A stretch of DNA of 63,682 nt from Hwanghaeella sp. GTDB lineage: Bacteria > Pseudomonadota > Alphaproteobacteria > UBA8366 > Aestuariispiraceae. Position 1 is the first letter of the stretch. Each line of letters opens with the position of its first letter. Below are positions 8,833 to 16,326 of this stretch, in pieces. The notes under the pieces were generated by a model that saw only the letters and a program-made list of their open reading frames with translations, made no database searches and was not told the DNA's origin. The stretch lies in assembly GCA_028282025.1 (NCBI GenBank), contig JANQIT010000034.1, forward strand, positions 1 to 63,682. The letters run 5' to 3'. The translations under genes were made by a program, and so were the position numbers.

Positions 8833-9720
8833 TCAATCAATCTTATGAGGGTGCGTTACCTGAAGCGGTACGGTCATCAAATCGCGGCCGATGACGATGT
8901 TTCCGTCGAACACCTCGCCCATCTCCCGGACCATCCCCTCCAGCACGCCGGGGCGGTCCAGCATGGGAATGAAATGGCTCAGCACCACGGTTCCAACACC
9001 TGCACGTCTGGCAATCTCCGCGATGTCCATATGGCTGCCGGCCGCATCCCGGTAGGCCTGTGACGGTTCCATTCCCGTCGCGAAATGACACATATGGATC
9101 AGCACATCCGCATCTTGCGCCAAGCCGATCATACTGTCGGGAACCCCGCCGCTATCCCCGCTATAGACCAACACTCCCTCTGCGGTTTCAAGGCGAAATC
9201 CCAAACAATTGAGATAGGGTTGGAAATGCTGCGCTTCCCCGCATGTGAGCGTCCAGCCCCCTCCCTGGACCCGGTCGCCGGGCGCAAGTTCGGTAACCTC
9301 CGGGTCCGGCTTTTTTCTGGGCGGCGTGCCGCCGCGCGACACCATCACATCGATACTTGCCGGATGGCTTACACGGCTTTCCAGATCCGGGCCATAGACC
9401 CCGTCATCGCCGAACAGTTGGGCACACATATGCTTCAGAGACGAAGGCCCGTACATCTTCAACTCCGGGACAAGCCCCGCGCCCATATCCCAATGCTGCA
9501 GCACCAGCCGCGGCATATCGGCCATATGGTCGTAATGCAGATGACTTAGAAACAGGTGAGTTACCTGCGACGGCGCGATGCCCGCTTCCAGCAGCCGGTG
9601 CGCCGCACCCGGCCCGTGATCCATGACGATCACGTCCTTTCCCACTTCGATCAGATAGCCCGAACTTTGGCGCGTCAGTGACGGCGCGGGCGTTCCCGTC
9701 CCCAGCAACGTGATCTTCAT
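8833..9720 (-). CDS. Metallo-beta-lactamase-fold hydrolase (RNase Z/arylsulfatase-like)
   Basis: A 295-residue MBL-fold protein. The start MKITLLGTGTPAPS at 9720 is the family N-terminus; the frame runs five codons further. The metal-binding HxHxDH motif is SHLHYDHMAD, further ligands are in YSGDSG and in SHFIPM, and the HMCHFATG segment could supply another His. It resembles the RNase Z-like branch that includes small-molecule arylesterases, phosphodiesterases and lactonases. First gene of the operon with ggt and the GAF gene, divergent from the GntR regulator, so it is probably a catabolic hydrolase and not the tRNA-processing enzyme. Confidence 0.85.
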   Translation of the reverse strand: MKITLLGTGTPAPSLTRQSSGYLIEVGKDVIVMDHGPGAAHRLLEAGIAPSQVTHLFLSHLHYDHMADMPRLVLQHWDMGAGLVPELKMYGPSSLKHMCAQLFGDDGVYGPDLESRVSHPASIDVMVSRGGTPPRKKPDPEVTELAPGDRVQGGGWTLTCGEAQHFQPYLNCLGFRLETAEGVLVYSGDSGGVPDSMIGLAQDADVLIHMCHFATGMEPSQAYRDAAGSHMDIAEIARRAGVGTVVLSHFIPMLDRPGVLEGMVREMGEVFDGNIVIGRDLMTVPLQVTHPHKID

Positions 9721-9776
9721 ACAGACCGTCCCCATCCTTTCGTTGCCGACGACCGCTTGACCCGGACGCTCGATCT

Positions 9777-9792
9777 TATACTATATAGTATA
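9777..9792. promoter_or_regulatory. Perfect 16-bp palindrome between divergent operons, candidate GntR operator
   Basis: TATACTAT/ATAGTATA is a perfect inverted repeat in the 96-bp gap between the MBL gene (minus) and the GntR gene (plus). HutC/UTRA-type GntR regulators usually bind short AT-rich palindromes of this kind in their own promoter region. It also contains TATACT/TATAGT hexamers that may act as -10 boxes in both directions, in which case binding would block both promoters. Confidence 0.6.
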
Positions 9793-9816
9793 TAAATCAA
9801 ACGCGCCGGGATCAGA

Positions 9817-10611
9817 ATGAGCGCCGAGACGCAAATCGCCATAGAGGAACTGGAACTGCTGTTGACGCGGACGCCGTCGCGCCCCAATGCGCCGAAATAT
9901 GTGCGCCTTGCCGATGCGTTTCAGGAAGGAATCCTGTCCGGCATTTTCGAACCCGGACAGCGCGTGCCCACCGAAACGGACCTGGCGGACCGGCTGCCCT
10001 TAAGCGTCGGCACGATACAGAAAGCCCTGGGCCAATTGGCCAGCAGCGGCCTGATTGTCCGCAACCGGAAAAGCGGCAGTTTCATCACCGACCGGCACGC
10101 GCAGGTCAGCGAGGTTTTCGTCTATCGTTTCAAGGATCCGGAAACGGGCGAAACCATGTTGCCGCGGGTCGATACAAGGGTGGTGGAAGCAGACGGAAGC
10201 AGCGGTCCCTGGTGGGATTTCCTGAACGTGGAGACCTGCATCCGCATGGACCGGATTGTCGGTTTCGACGGTCAACCCCCCGCTTTTTCCAGCGTCTATT
10301 TCAAGCCCGAACACGGCCGGCCTTTTCAGGACAGGCCGCTGAACGAACTGAACAGCACATCCGTGCACCGGATGCTGATCGATCAATTCGGTCTGCCGAC
10401 GTTGCGGATGGAACACAGCTTAAGCTGCGCGCCGCTGCCCCTGGAGGCGACGGCGCCGCTGGATCTGACGCCGGGAACACTTGGAATGGTTTGGGACATC
10501 CGCGACTACAGCTTGCGGGATCAGCCCGTGCTGTATCAGCGCTACCATCTGCCGCCCGGCCATGCCGCCGTTGAAATCGAAGAGACATGCATGCGGCAGC
10601 CCGCTGCATGA
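9817..10611 (+). CDS. GntR-family regulator with UTRA ligand domain
   Basis: A 264-residue HutC-subfamily GntR protein. The winged helix lies at about residues 28-92 (RLADAFQEGILSGIF, PTETDLADRLPLSVGTIQKAL, LIVRNRKSGSFI), followed by a UTRA-type ligand domain ending in YQRYHLPPGHAAVEI. An N-terminal extension of about 25 residues precedes the winged helix. It lies 52 bp before tctC on the same strand and faces the MBL-ggt-GAF operon. The likely role is ligand-responsive control of both units through the palindrome at 9777. Confidence 0.88.
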   Translation: MSAETQIAIEELELLLTRTPSRPNAPKYVRLADAFQEGILSGIFEPGQRVPTETDLADRLPLSVGTIQKALGQLASSGLIVRNRKSGSFITDRHAQVSEVFVYRFKDPETGETMLPRVDTRVVEADGSSGPWWDFLNVETCIRMDRIVGFDGQPPAFSSVYFKPEHGRPFQDRPLNELNSTSVHRMLIDQFGLPTLRMEHSLSCAPLPLEATAPLDLTPGTLGMVWDIRDYSLRDQPVLYQRYHLPPGHAAVEIEETCMRQPAA

Positions 10612-10663
10612 TTGCCTGCGAGGGCAAGAGAAGAGACCCTATCTGAACCGAGGAGAGGAAATT

Positions 10664-11596
10664 ATGAAGCTTCTAGTGTCCGCCGCTCTGGCGATAGGCC
10701 TGTTCGCGGCCCCGGCCGCCGCCGAATGGAAACCGAACGGCCCCATCAAGTTCTGGATCGGTTTCGGCGCCGGCGGCGGCACCGATACCCAGGCCCGTGC
10801 GTTGGCGGAAGAGATCGAGGCGCTGAAGGGCTGGCGCATCATCCCGGAAAACAAAGCCGGCGGTGGCGGCCGCGTCATGGCGGCCCAGCTTAAAGACGCC
10901 CCGACAGATGGCCTGACCGTCGGCCTTGCGATCAACTCCACCTTCGACTTCCCCACCAACAAGAATATCAACATCGAGGATTTCACCTATCTGACAATGA
11001 CCGCGGGTTCGCAGATGGCAGTGCTGGCGCGGGCGGACAGCGGTTGGAAAACGCTCGACGACATGGTGAATGCGGCGAAATCCGGCACCAACATCGTGTG
11101 GGCCAACTGGGGCAACCAGGTGGAAGCCGGCGCGGAAGTCGTCGCTCGCCACTTCGGCATCAACGTAAACCACCTGCGCGGCAAAGGCGGCAAATCCGCC
11201 GTAAACGCCTTGGTGGCGAAGGACGCCAATGTCGGCTGGGGCGGCGGCGTGCAGCGCCCGTTGGTCGCCGCCGGTGAACTGGTCATCCTGGCGTCGGCCG
11301 AACCGGCTCGCCTGGTTCAAGCGCCGGACACGCCGACATTGATCGAACGCGGCATCCTGGATCAGGGCCTGGGTTTCCAGTTTCTCCTGGCCGGTCCGAA
11401 AGGCATGGACCCGAAAGCCGCCGAAGCCATCACCGCCGCGGTGCAGGAAGTGCTGAGCAATCCTGAGTCCAAGACGGCCAAGTTCGTTACCAAACAGTAT
11501 CCCCCGGGCCCGCTGCTGGTTTCCGGTTCCGAGTTGACCGACCGCCTGAAAGCCAATTTGGCGGCGAACAAAGAAATGCTGAAAGTTCTTCAGTAA
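10664..11596 (+). CDS. tctC: Tripartite tricarboxylate transporter substrate-binding protein (TctC/Bug)
   Basis: A 310-residue periplasmic binding protein. ATG 10664 follows the strong site GAGGAGAGGAAATT and gives the signal peptide MKLLVSAALAIGLFAAPAAA. The Bug-family features are GFGAGGGTDTQARALAEE and ENKAGGGGRVMAAQL. It delivers a carboxylate-type ligand to TctAB in a sodium-dependent secondary transporter. The ligand is unknown; citrate, aromatic acids and amino acids are all known for the family. Directly upstream is a GntR regulator and downstream are tctB and tctA. Confidence 0.92.
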   Translation: MKLLVSAALAIGLFAAPAAAEWKPNGPIKFWIGFGAGGGTDTQARALAEEIEALKGWRIIPENKAGGGGRVMAAQLKDAPTDGLTVGLAINSTFDFPTNKNINIEDFTYLTMTAGSQMAVLARADSGWKTLDDMVNAAKSGTNIVWANWGNQVEAGAEVVARHFGINVNHLRGKGGKSAVNALVAKDANVGWGGGVQRPLVAAGELVILASAEPARLVQAPDTPTLIERGILDQGLGFQFLLAGPKGMDPKAAEAITAAVQEVLSNPESKTAKFVTKQYPPGPLLVSGSELTDRLKANLAANKEMLKVLQ

Positions 11597-11604
11597 GGTG
11601 AATC

Positions 11605-12222
11605 TTGTCGAACAATTCTGAAGCTCGACGCGACAAGCCGACGCCGGACCCTTGGGATCTTGGGTTCGGCGTCGTCATTTTAGTCGCCGCCCTGGCCGCC
11701 TTGTTCGTTTGGTTTCCAAACGACATCAATGGCGGCTTCATGCAGGTCAGCGCCATCGGACGGAGGGAACCGGGCGATGCGTTCTTTCCCATTATCCTGG
11801 CCCTGCTGCTGGCGGGGTTGGGCGCGATTCAGATTGCATTTTCTTTGCTGGGCCGGACGCTGCGCACGGATGGACAACGCCCCCGCGTAACCGGCGCCAA
11901 CCTGTTCTTCATGGCCCGGTTTCTGGGGGTGGTCGGCGTCGGGCTGCTTGTCATGTATTGGCTGGGTCCCCTGACCGTCGGCCTCTTGAACGCCCTCGGC
12001 CTGCTCGATGGGACCTATCGGCAATTCACCGATACCGCACCCTATAAATATATCGGTTATGTGGTGGGCGGCTTCGCCATGACCGTGGCGCTGATCGTTT
12101 GGACGGAGGGTGAAGTGCGCCGCGCCGGCCTGATCACCGTGGCGCTGATCCTAGGCGGCTCCATTCTGATTTTCGACGGGTTGCTGACGAACGTTCTGCT
12201 GCCCCCCAACAGCGAGTTTTAG
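11605..12222 (+). CDS. tctB: Tripartite tricarboxylate transporter small membrane subunit (TctB)
   Basis: A 205-residue membrane protein with four or five hydrophobic segments, as expected of TctB. It starts at TTG 11605, placed 4 nt after AAGGTG and 9 bp after the tctC stop. It has the family feature of an N-terminal helix followed by a periplasmic loop that here contains GRREPGDAFFPIILALLL. It forms the membrane complex with TctA. Confidence 0.88.
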   Translation: MSNNSEARRDKPTPDPWDLGFGVVILVAALAALFVWFPNDINGGFMQVSAIGRREPGDAFFPIILALLLAGLGAIQIAFSLLGRTLRTDGQRPRVTGANLFFMARFLGVVGVGLLVMYWLGPLTVGLLNALGLLDGTYRQFTDTAPYKYIGYVVGGFAMTVALIVWTEGEVRRAGLITVALILGGSILIFDGLLTNVLLPPNSEF

Positions 12223-12234
12223 AAGGGCGGCGCG

Positions 12235-13821
12235 ATGGAACTCGTTCTCGACTATATCCTGCGCGGCGCGCTTGACGTTTTCACCCATTCCGACGGCAGC
12301 CTGGACCTGTTGCCCGTCGCCATGGTGTTCAGCGGCCTGATGACGGGAATCGCCGTCGGCGCGACACCGGGCCTTAACGGTCCGTTCGCCATGGCGCTGT
12401 CCCTGCCGGTGCTGATCTGGGTTTTCGGGGTCAGCAATGACGCGCTGCTGCCGATTCTCGGATTTCTCATCGGCATCATGAAGGGCGCGACGGTCGGCGG
12501 CGCGGTGCCGGCAATCCTGTTCAACACGCCGGGAACCCCCGACGCCTATCTGACGACACTCGACGGTCACCCGATGACCGAGAAGGGGCAAGGACCGAAG
12601 GCGCTGAAAGTTGCGCATTTCAGTTCCGTCTGCGGAGACACGTTCAGCGATATCGCGCTGTTCATGACCGCGCCGGTACTCGCCATTCTGATCGAAAGCG
12701 CCCTGGACCTGCCGGAGAAAGCGGCGCTGATCATCCTGTCGCTCTCCTTCATGGCCGCGGTTGCCGGGAAGTCCCCGCTGAAAGGTCTGACGGTCGGTGT
12801 GCTCGGCATGCTGGCGGCCTTGGTCGGCTCCACACTGAGCGGCAACGGCCCGCGCCTCACCTTCGGCATTCCGGAACTGGGCAATGGCCTGCCGCTGTCA
12901 TCCGCCATTCTCGGCATCCTGATTGTCGGCGAAGTGTTCATCGGCATCGAAGACGCGACCCGCAACCGCGCCGCCAGGATCAGAGCAACCTTGAGCGAAG
13001 CGGCGGACAATACGTTTCTCTGGGCGGAGAAACGCTCCCTCATGCCGCGCATCCTGATTTCGTCGGCCATCGGCACGGGCGTCGGCGCACTTCCCGGCAT
13101 CGGCACGACGCTTGCCGCCACGTTGGGGTACGACACGGCCAAACGGTTTTCCAAAACGCCGGAGAAATTCGGCACCGGCACACCCGAAGGCGTGGCCGCC
13201 ACGGAAGCCGCCAACTCATCCGTCTCCGGTGCGAATCTGATCCCCGTCATGAGTCTGGGCATCCCGGGTAACTTCGCTGCGGTTTTTATTATCCTGGCGG
13301 TTGAGTCCGTCGGCGATTTCACGCTCGGCCCGCAGGTCTTCAAATTCACCGAAATCAAGGTGATCGAAGATTACGGCACGATCATCAACCAGGACCTTGT
13401 GGTCGCGTTCGCCATGTTCACGCTGATGGTGTTGGCGAACATCTTCAATTGGACGGTCGGCGGGGTCTTTCTGCGCGCGCTGGGCGTGTTGGCGCGCATC
13501 CCGAAAAGCATCATGCTGCCCGTGGTGCTGCTGATCTGCCTGACCGCGGTCTACGCCCAGGACGGCGGTTTCATCGCCATTTGGGTTGTCATGATCTTCG
13601 GGGTCATCGGCTACGTGTTGCGGCGGCTCGACATCTCCATCCTTCCCTTTGTGATCGGCTTCCTGCTGGCCCCGCGCCTGGAGGAACTGATCCGGGGCGG
13701 CTTCTCGGCATCGGGCGGCGACCCGTGGTTCCTGATCAAATCGCCCCTGGCGCTGCTGTTCCTGGCGCTCGCCCTGCTCGTATTGGTTTTCGCCAACCGG
13801 CCGCAGAAGCGGAGAGCGTAA
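12235..13821 (+). CDS. tctA: Tripartite tricarboxylate transporter large permease (TctA)
   Basis: A 528-residue permease with the conserved TctA motifs GATPGLNGPFAMALSLPVL and FNTPGTPDAYLTTLDGHPM, and later ALPGIGTTLAATLGYDTAK and MSLGIPGNFAA, which mark the two inverted halves. It is the ion-coupled channel of the transporter and closes the regulator-tctCBA unit, 12 bp after tctB. It is slightly longer than usual (about 500). Confidence 0.93.
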   Translation: MELVLDYILRGALDVFTHSDGSLDLLPVAMVFSGLMTGIAVGATPGLNGPFAMALSLPVLIWVFGVSNDALLPILGFLIGIMKGATVGGAVPAILFNTPGTPDAYLTTLDGHPMTEKGQGPKALKVAHFSSVCGDTFSDIALFMTAPVLAILIESALDLPEKAALIILSLSFMAAVAGKSPLKGLTVGVLGMLAALVGSTLSGNGPRLTFGIPELGNGLPLSSAILGILIVGEVFIGIEDATRNRAARIRATLSEAADNTFLWAEKRSLMPRILISSAIGTGVGALPGIGTTLAATLGYDTAKRFSKTPEKFGTGTPEGVAATEAANSSVSGANLIPVMSLGIPGNFAAVFIILAVESVGDFTLGPQVFKFTEIKVIEDYGTIINQDLVVAFAMFTLMVLANIFNWTVGGVFLRALGVLARIPKSIMLPVVLLICLTAVYAQDGGFIAIWVVMIFGVIGYVLRRLDISILPFVIGFLLAPRLEELIRGGFSASGGDPWFLIKSPLALLFLALALLVLVFANRPQKRRA

Positions 13822-13885
13822 GGCGCAGCCGGCGCCGACGGAGAAACCGCTAAATCCAGTTTTCAGCGCAGGATAGAATCATATT

Positions 13886-13904
13886 GATATTGATAATCAT
13901 TCGC
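13886..13904. promoter_or_regulatory. Fur-type box upstream of a small Cys-containing gene
   Basis: GATATTGATAATCATTCGC matches 16 of 19 positions of the classic Fur box GATAATGATAATCATTATC. It lies 38 bp before the ATG at 13942, the right place for a repressor or regulator site. Confidence 0.65.
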
Positions 13905-13941
13905 ATTAAAAGACCCCTGGCTTTATGGGGAATTCAGGGCG

Positions 13942-14217
13942 ATGGAAGCGATTGTCGCGATCATGTTGGTCGCCATATGCGATGCGGACTTACTTCACTG
14001 CAAACCGCTGGAAACATGGCAGGCGATTTGGAAAGACGTATCCTTGTGCCAAGTGGACCGCCCGCTTGTCGAAGACCGTGTGCGCAGCAATGTCGGCACG
14101 GATCAAATCGTCATGACGCGCTGCCGCCTTTTCGTAGATGAAGGCTTTGCGTTTCAGTTATCCATCGAGCGCAAAAAACAATCCGAACCGGACCGATACG
14201 CGATCCCGACATCGTAG
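13942..14217 (+). CDS. Small protein with four Cys, unknown function, iron-regulated candidate
   Basis: A 91-residue protein with Cys at about positions 13, 20, 36 and 61. It has a short hydrophobic start (MEAIVAIMLVAICDADLL) that could be a weak membrane or export signal, although C13 lies inside it. The spacing of Cys and Trp residues (CKPLETWQAIW) looks like a real small-protein family, which I cannot name. The Fur-type box upstream and the lack of competing frames support expression. It may be controlled together with the gene at 14275, which also has a Fur-like box. Confidence 0.55.
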   Translation: MEAIVAIMLVAICDADLLHCKPLETWQAIWKDVSLCQVDRPLVEDRVRSNVGTDQIVMTRCRLFVDEGFAFQLSIERKKQSEPDRYAIPTS

Positions 14218-14274
14218 GGCGGCCTGTAGCATGTCATCGGGTGACGTCGGGCTTCAGGCTGACGGCCCGTTCTT

Positions 14275-14841
14275 TCAGCACAGCCTGCCGACGGGTTCAT
14301 GGCGTCCGATCGCTGGCATGATCGCATTCTTTCCCAATCTGATCCCGTTTTCATACAGCCGCCGGGCAACAACGGAAGCATTATACGCCGCGCAATCGAC
14401 CCCCTGGCTGGTATCGAAAAGCGTATAGGCGCAAGCCCGCACCGCATTCCTCTCCCCGTGCTGGGAGGCCGCGATCAACGACACCATCAAGCGCTCATCC
14501 TCGGAAAGTCCGGGGGCGGAACGCGGATTCGTCTCGATCCGGCGAAGGGCGTGCCCTTTGATGCAGCGCGCCATGCAGGTCATCAAGGCGGCCAGTTCGT
14601 CCACCTCCAAAAGTCCCAGCGCCTCGAACTGCCGCTTGGTGGCAATGAAAGCGGGGCACTCCACGCCGCCCGGACAATCGATGCAGGGGGTCATGGCCGC
14701 CCGGAATCCCATCCCGACCAGTTTCTCCGGCTGTAGAGGACGCGGCGCATCTTCCGGCGGGAACATATAAGAATCGACGCGGATTTCTCGCGAACGCTTT
14801 CCAAAGACAAAATTGAGCAGGTCGTACTGACGGTCAGACAT
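14275..14841 (-). CDS. Uncharacterised Cys-rich cytoplasmic protein, Fur-box candidate
   Basis: A 188-residue protein starting MSDRQYDLLNFVFGKRSREI. It has no signal peptide and no membrane segment. Residues 52-61 hold a CxxCx4C cluster (CIDCPGGVEC) and residues 88-92 a CMARC motif, with two more Cys near the C-terminus. Such clusters could bind a metal or an Fe-S centre. I do not recognise the family. A Fur-like box sits about 78 bp upstream, so an iron-linked role is plausible. The gene converges on the small gene ending at 14217. Confidence 0.6.
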   Translation of the reverse strand: MSDRQYDLLNFVFGKRSREIRVDSYMFPPEDAPRPLQPEKLVGMGFRAAMTPCIDCPGGVECPAFIATKRQFEALGLLEVDELAALMTCMARCIKGHALRRIETNPRSAPGLSEDERLMVSLIAASQHGERNAVRACAYTLFDTSQGVDCAAYNASVVARRLYENGIRLGKNAIMPAIGRHEPVGRLC

Positions 14842-14918
14842 CGAAACCAGTCCTCTATCTGGAAGAGAAGAATATCGCCGGAGGTGTCGGAGACATTCTT
14901 AGCAAACCGACCTCTTTT

Positions 14919-14939
14919 TGCAAATGCAAATCATTCTCA
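14919..14939. promoter_or_regulatory. Fur-like box upstream of the Cys-rich gene
   Basis: On the minus strand the sequence beginning TGAGAATGAT and ending TTTGCA matches about 15 of 21 positions of the extended Fur 7-1-7 palindrome. It lies in the 198-bp gap between the amidinotransferase stop and the Cys-rich gene at 14841. The match is weaker than at 13886. Confidence 0.45.
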
Positions 14940-15039
14940 TCTTTAGCGCGCGTTCAAATCCCTTTCTAAGAGCGCACCGTCGCATTGGAGAAAGCGTGGC
15001 GGGATCTGCCCCATCCCGCCATCACGGGAAGACCGCCGC

Positions 15040-16149
15040 CTATTGCCGTGGAAAATAATCCTCGCAATTCCCTTCCCGGTACACATCCGCCGTGCAGCAG
15101 TGCAGCCCCCCGCCGAACGCATAGGCATCGCGAAGATCGACTTCGACGACCTCCATACCCAGCCGGTCCATCTGTTCGGCCTGGTAGACCTCCGACTTCT
15201 CGACACAGACGGTCTTGGGATCGAGTACAAGAACGTTCATCGACAACCAGACGCTGGAATAGCAGAGCGCCGGCGGCGCGTTGTGCGCCGGCTGGGCGGC
15301 ATCGACGATTTCCCAATCGTTCTTTTCGAAAAGCGCGCGCTGATCGTCGGGCAAACGCCGCTGCGGATTGTTCAGGATCAAGCCCGGACGCAGAGGCGTG
15401 AAGGTTGCGTCAATATGGATCGGATAGGGATCGCCCGGAAAATTCACCGTATGGACGCGGTGGTCCGGGAAGTGCCGGCGGATCCACTCGATACCCTTCA
15501 GGTTCGTGGTAAACCCATGCTGCACCACCAGATCCTTCCCGAAACGCAGCACATCGGCGGCGTCGAACAGGGGTTCTTCCTCGGTCGTGACGAAGAACTT
15601 CTCTTCGGCCCATTGCAGCCGCTTCTCCACCCCGATTTTGTCGGACAGATAGTCCGGATGATAGTCCGCATCCGTCAGGCGCGGCTTGGGGGCGGCTTCA
15701 TGCCGGAAGTTCGGATCTTCTTCCCAATATTGCTGCATTAGCGGCCGGTAGTTCAGATATTCGAACCAGCGGCATCGGTAGGACATGGTGGCTTCCAGGA
15801 TCTCCGACCCCACCGTCAGCAGCACGTCGCGCGGCGGCATACAGCCGAACTGGCTGCCGGTATGGAAATCCGGTGTGGTCACCGGCGTCGAATGATCGAT
15901 GGAACTGGGCCGGTCGACGCGGATGCCGCGCGCCTCCAACTGGCGGGCGAACCCGTCCAGCAATTCGTTCGCCCGGTCGATGGTCTCCTGCGGACGCCGT
16001 CCCCACTGGCCGCGCATGTCGCTGTCTTCCGGCACCTTAGCATCCAGGGCCGGTTCTTCCGGCGGAATATGGCAATCGTCTGCACGCCCCACGATGACAT
16101 GCTTAAGCGGATCCCATTCGTTCCAACTGTTGACGATTGTCTTTTGCAT
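15040..16149 (-). CDS. Glycine amidinotransferase (L-arginine:glycine amidinotransferase)
   Basis: A 369-residue member of the amidinotransferase (pentein) fold. The ATG at 16149 (MQKTIVNSWNEWDPLKHV) follows GGAGGG; the frame runs 19 codons further without similarity. The catalytic Cys is in the C-terminal GGGLHCCTADVY, aligning with GGGFHCWTCDV of vertebrate AGAT. The His-containing segment FPGDPYPIHIDATF and the N-terminal NEWDPL fit the family. It would transfer the guanidino group of arginine to glycine or another amine in the cytoplasm, giving guanidinoacetate and ornithine. The neighbours do not form an obvious pathway with it. Related enzymes act in toxin or antibiotic synthesis, so the acceptor is not certain. 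Confidence 0.88.
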   Translation of the reverse strand: MQKTIVNSWNEWDPLKHVIVGRADDCHIPPEEPALDAKVPEDSDMRGQWGRRPQETIDRANELLDGFARQLEARGIRVDRPSSIDHSTPVTTPDFHTGSQFGCMPPRDVLLTVGSEILEATMSYRCRWFEYLNYRPLMQQYWEEDPNFRHEAAPKPRLTDADYHPDYLSDKIGVEKRLQWAEEKFFVTTEEEPLFDAADVLRFGKDLVVQHGFTTNLKGIEWIRRHFPDHRVHTVNFPGDPYPIHIDATFTPLRPGLILNNPQRRLPDDQRALFEKNDWEIVDAAQPAHNAPPALCYSSVWLSMNVLVLDPKTVCVEKSEVYQAEQMDRLGMEVVEVDLRDAYAFGGGLHCCTADVYREGNCEDYFPRQ

Positions 16150-16251
16150 GCGTCCCTCCGCCGGATCTTTACATGTAGGAGAAATACTGTCCCCAAAGAG
16201 CGCCACACCGGGCGCCCCACGCGAACAGGATGATGAAGGTTCGATAAAGAG

Positions 16252-16277
16252 ATAAGGGGCTGCGGCCAGCCCCTTAT
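16252..16277 (-). terminator. Hairpin after acnB
   Basis: ATAAGGGGCT and AGCCCCTTAT form a perfect 10-bp stem around GCGGCC, about 50 bp after the acnB stop on the minus strand. The following minus-strand bases CTCTTTATC give only a modest U-run. It is probably the acnB terminator. Confidence 0.7.
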
Positions 16278-16326
16278 TCCCTATCCAATCACACCGGCAG
16301 CCGGGGCCGGTCCATCGCCCAAGGCC

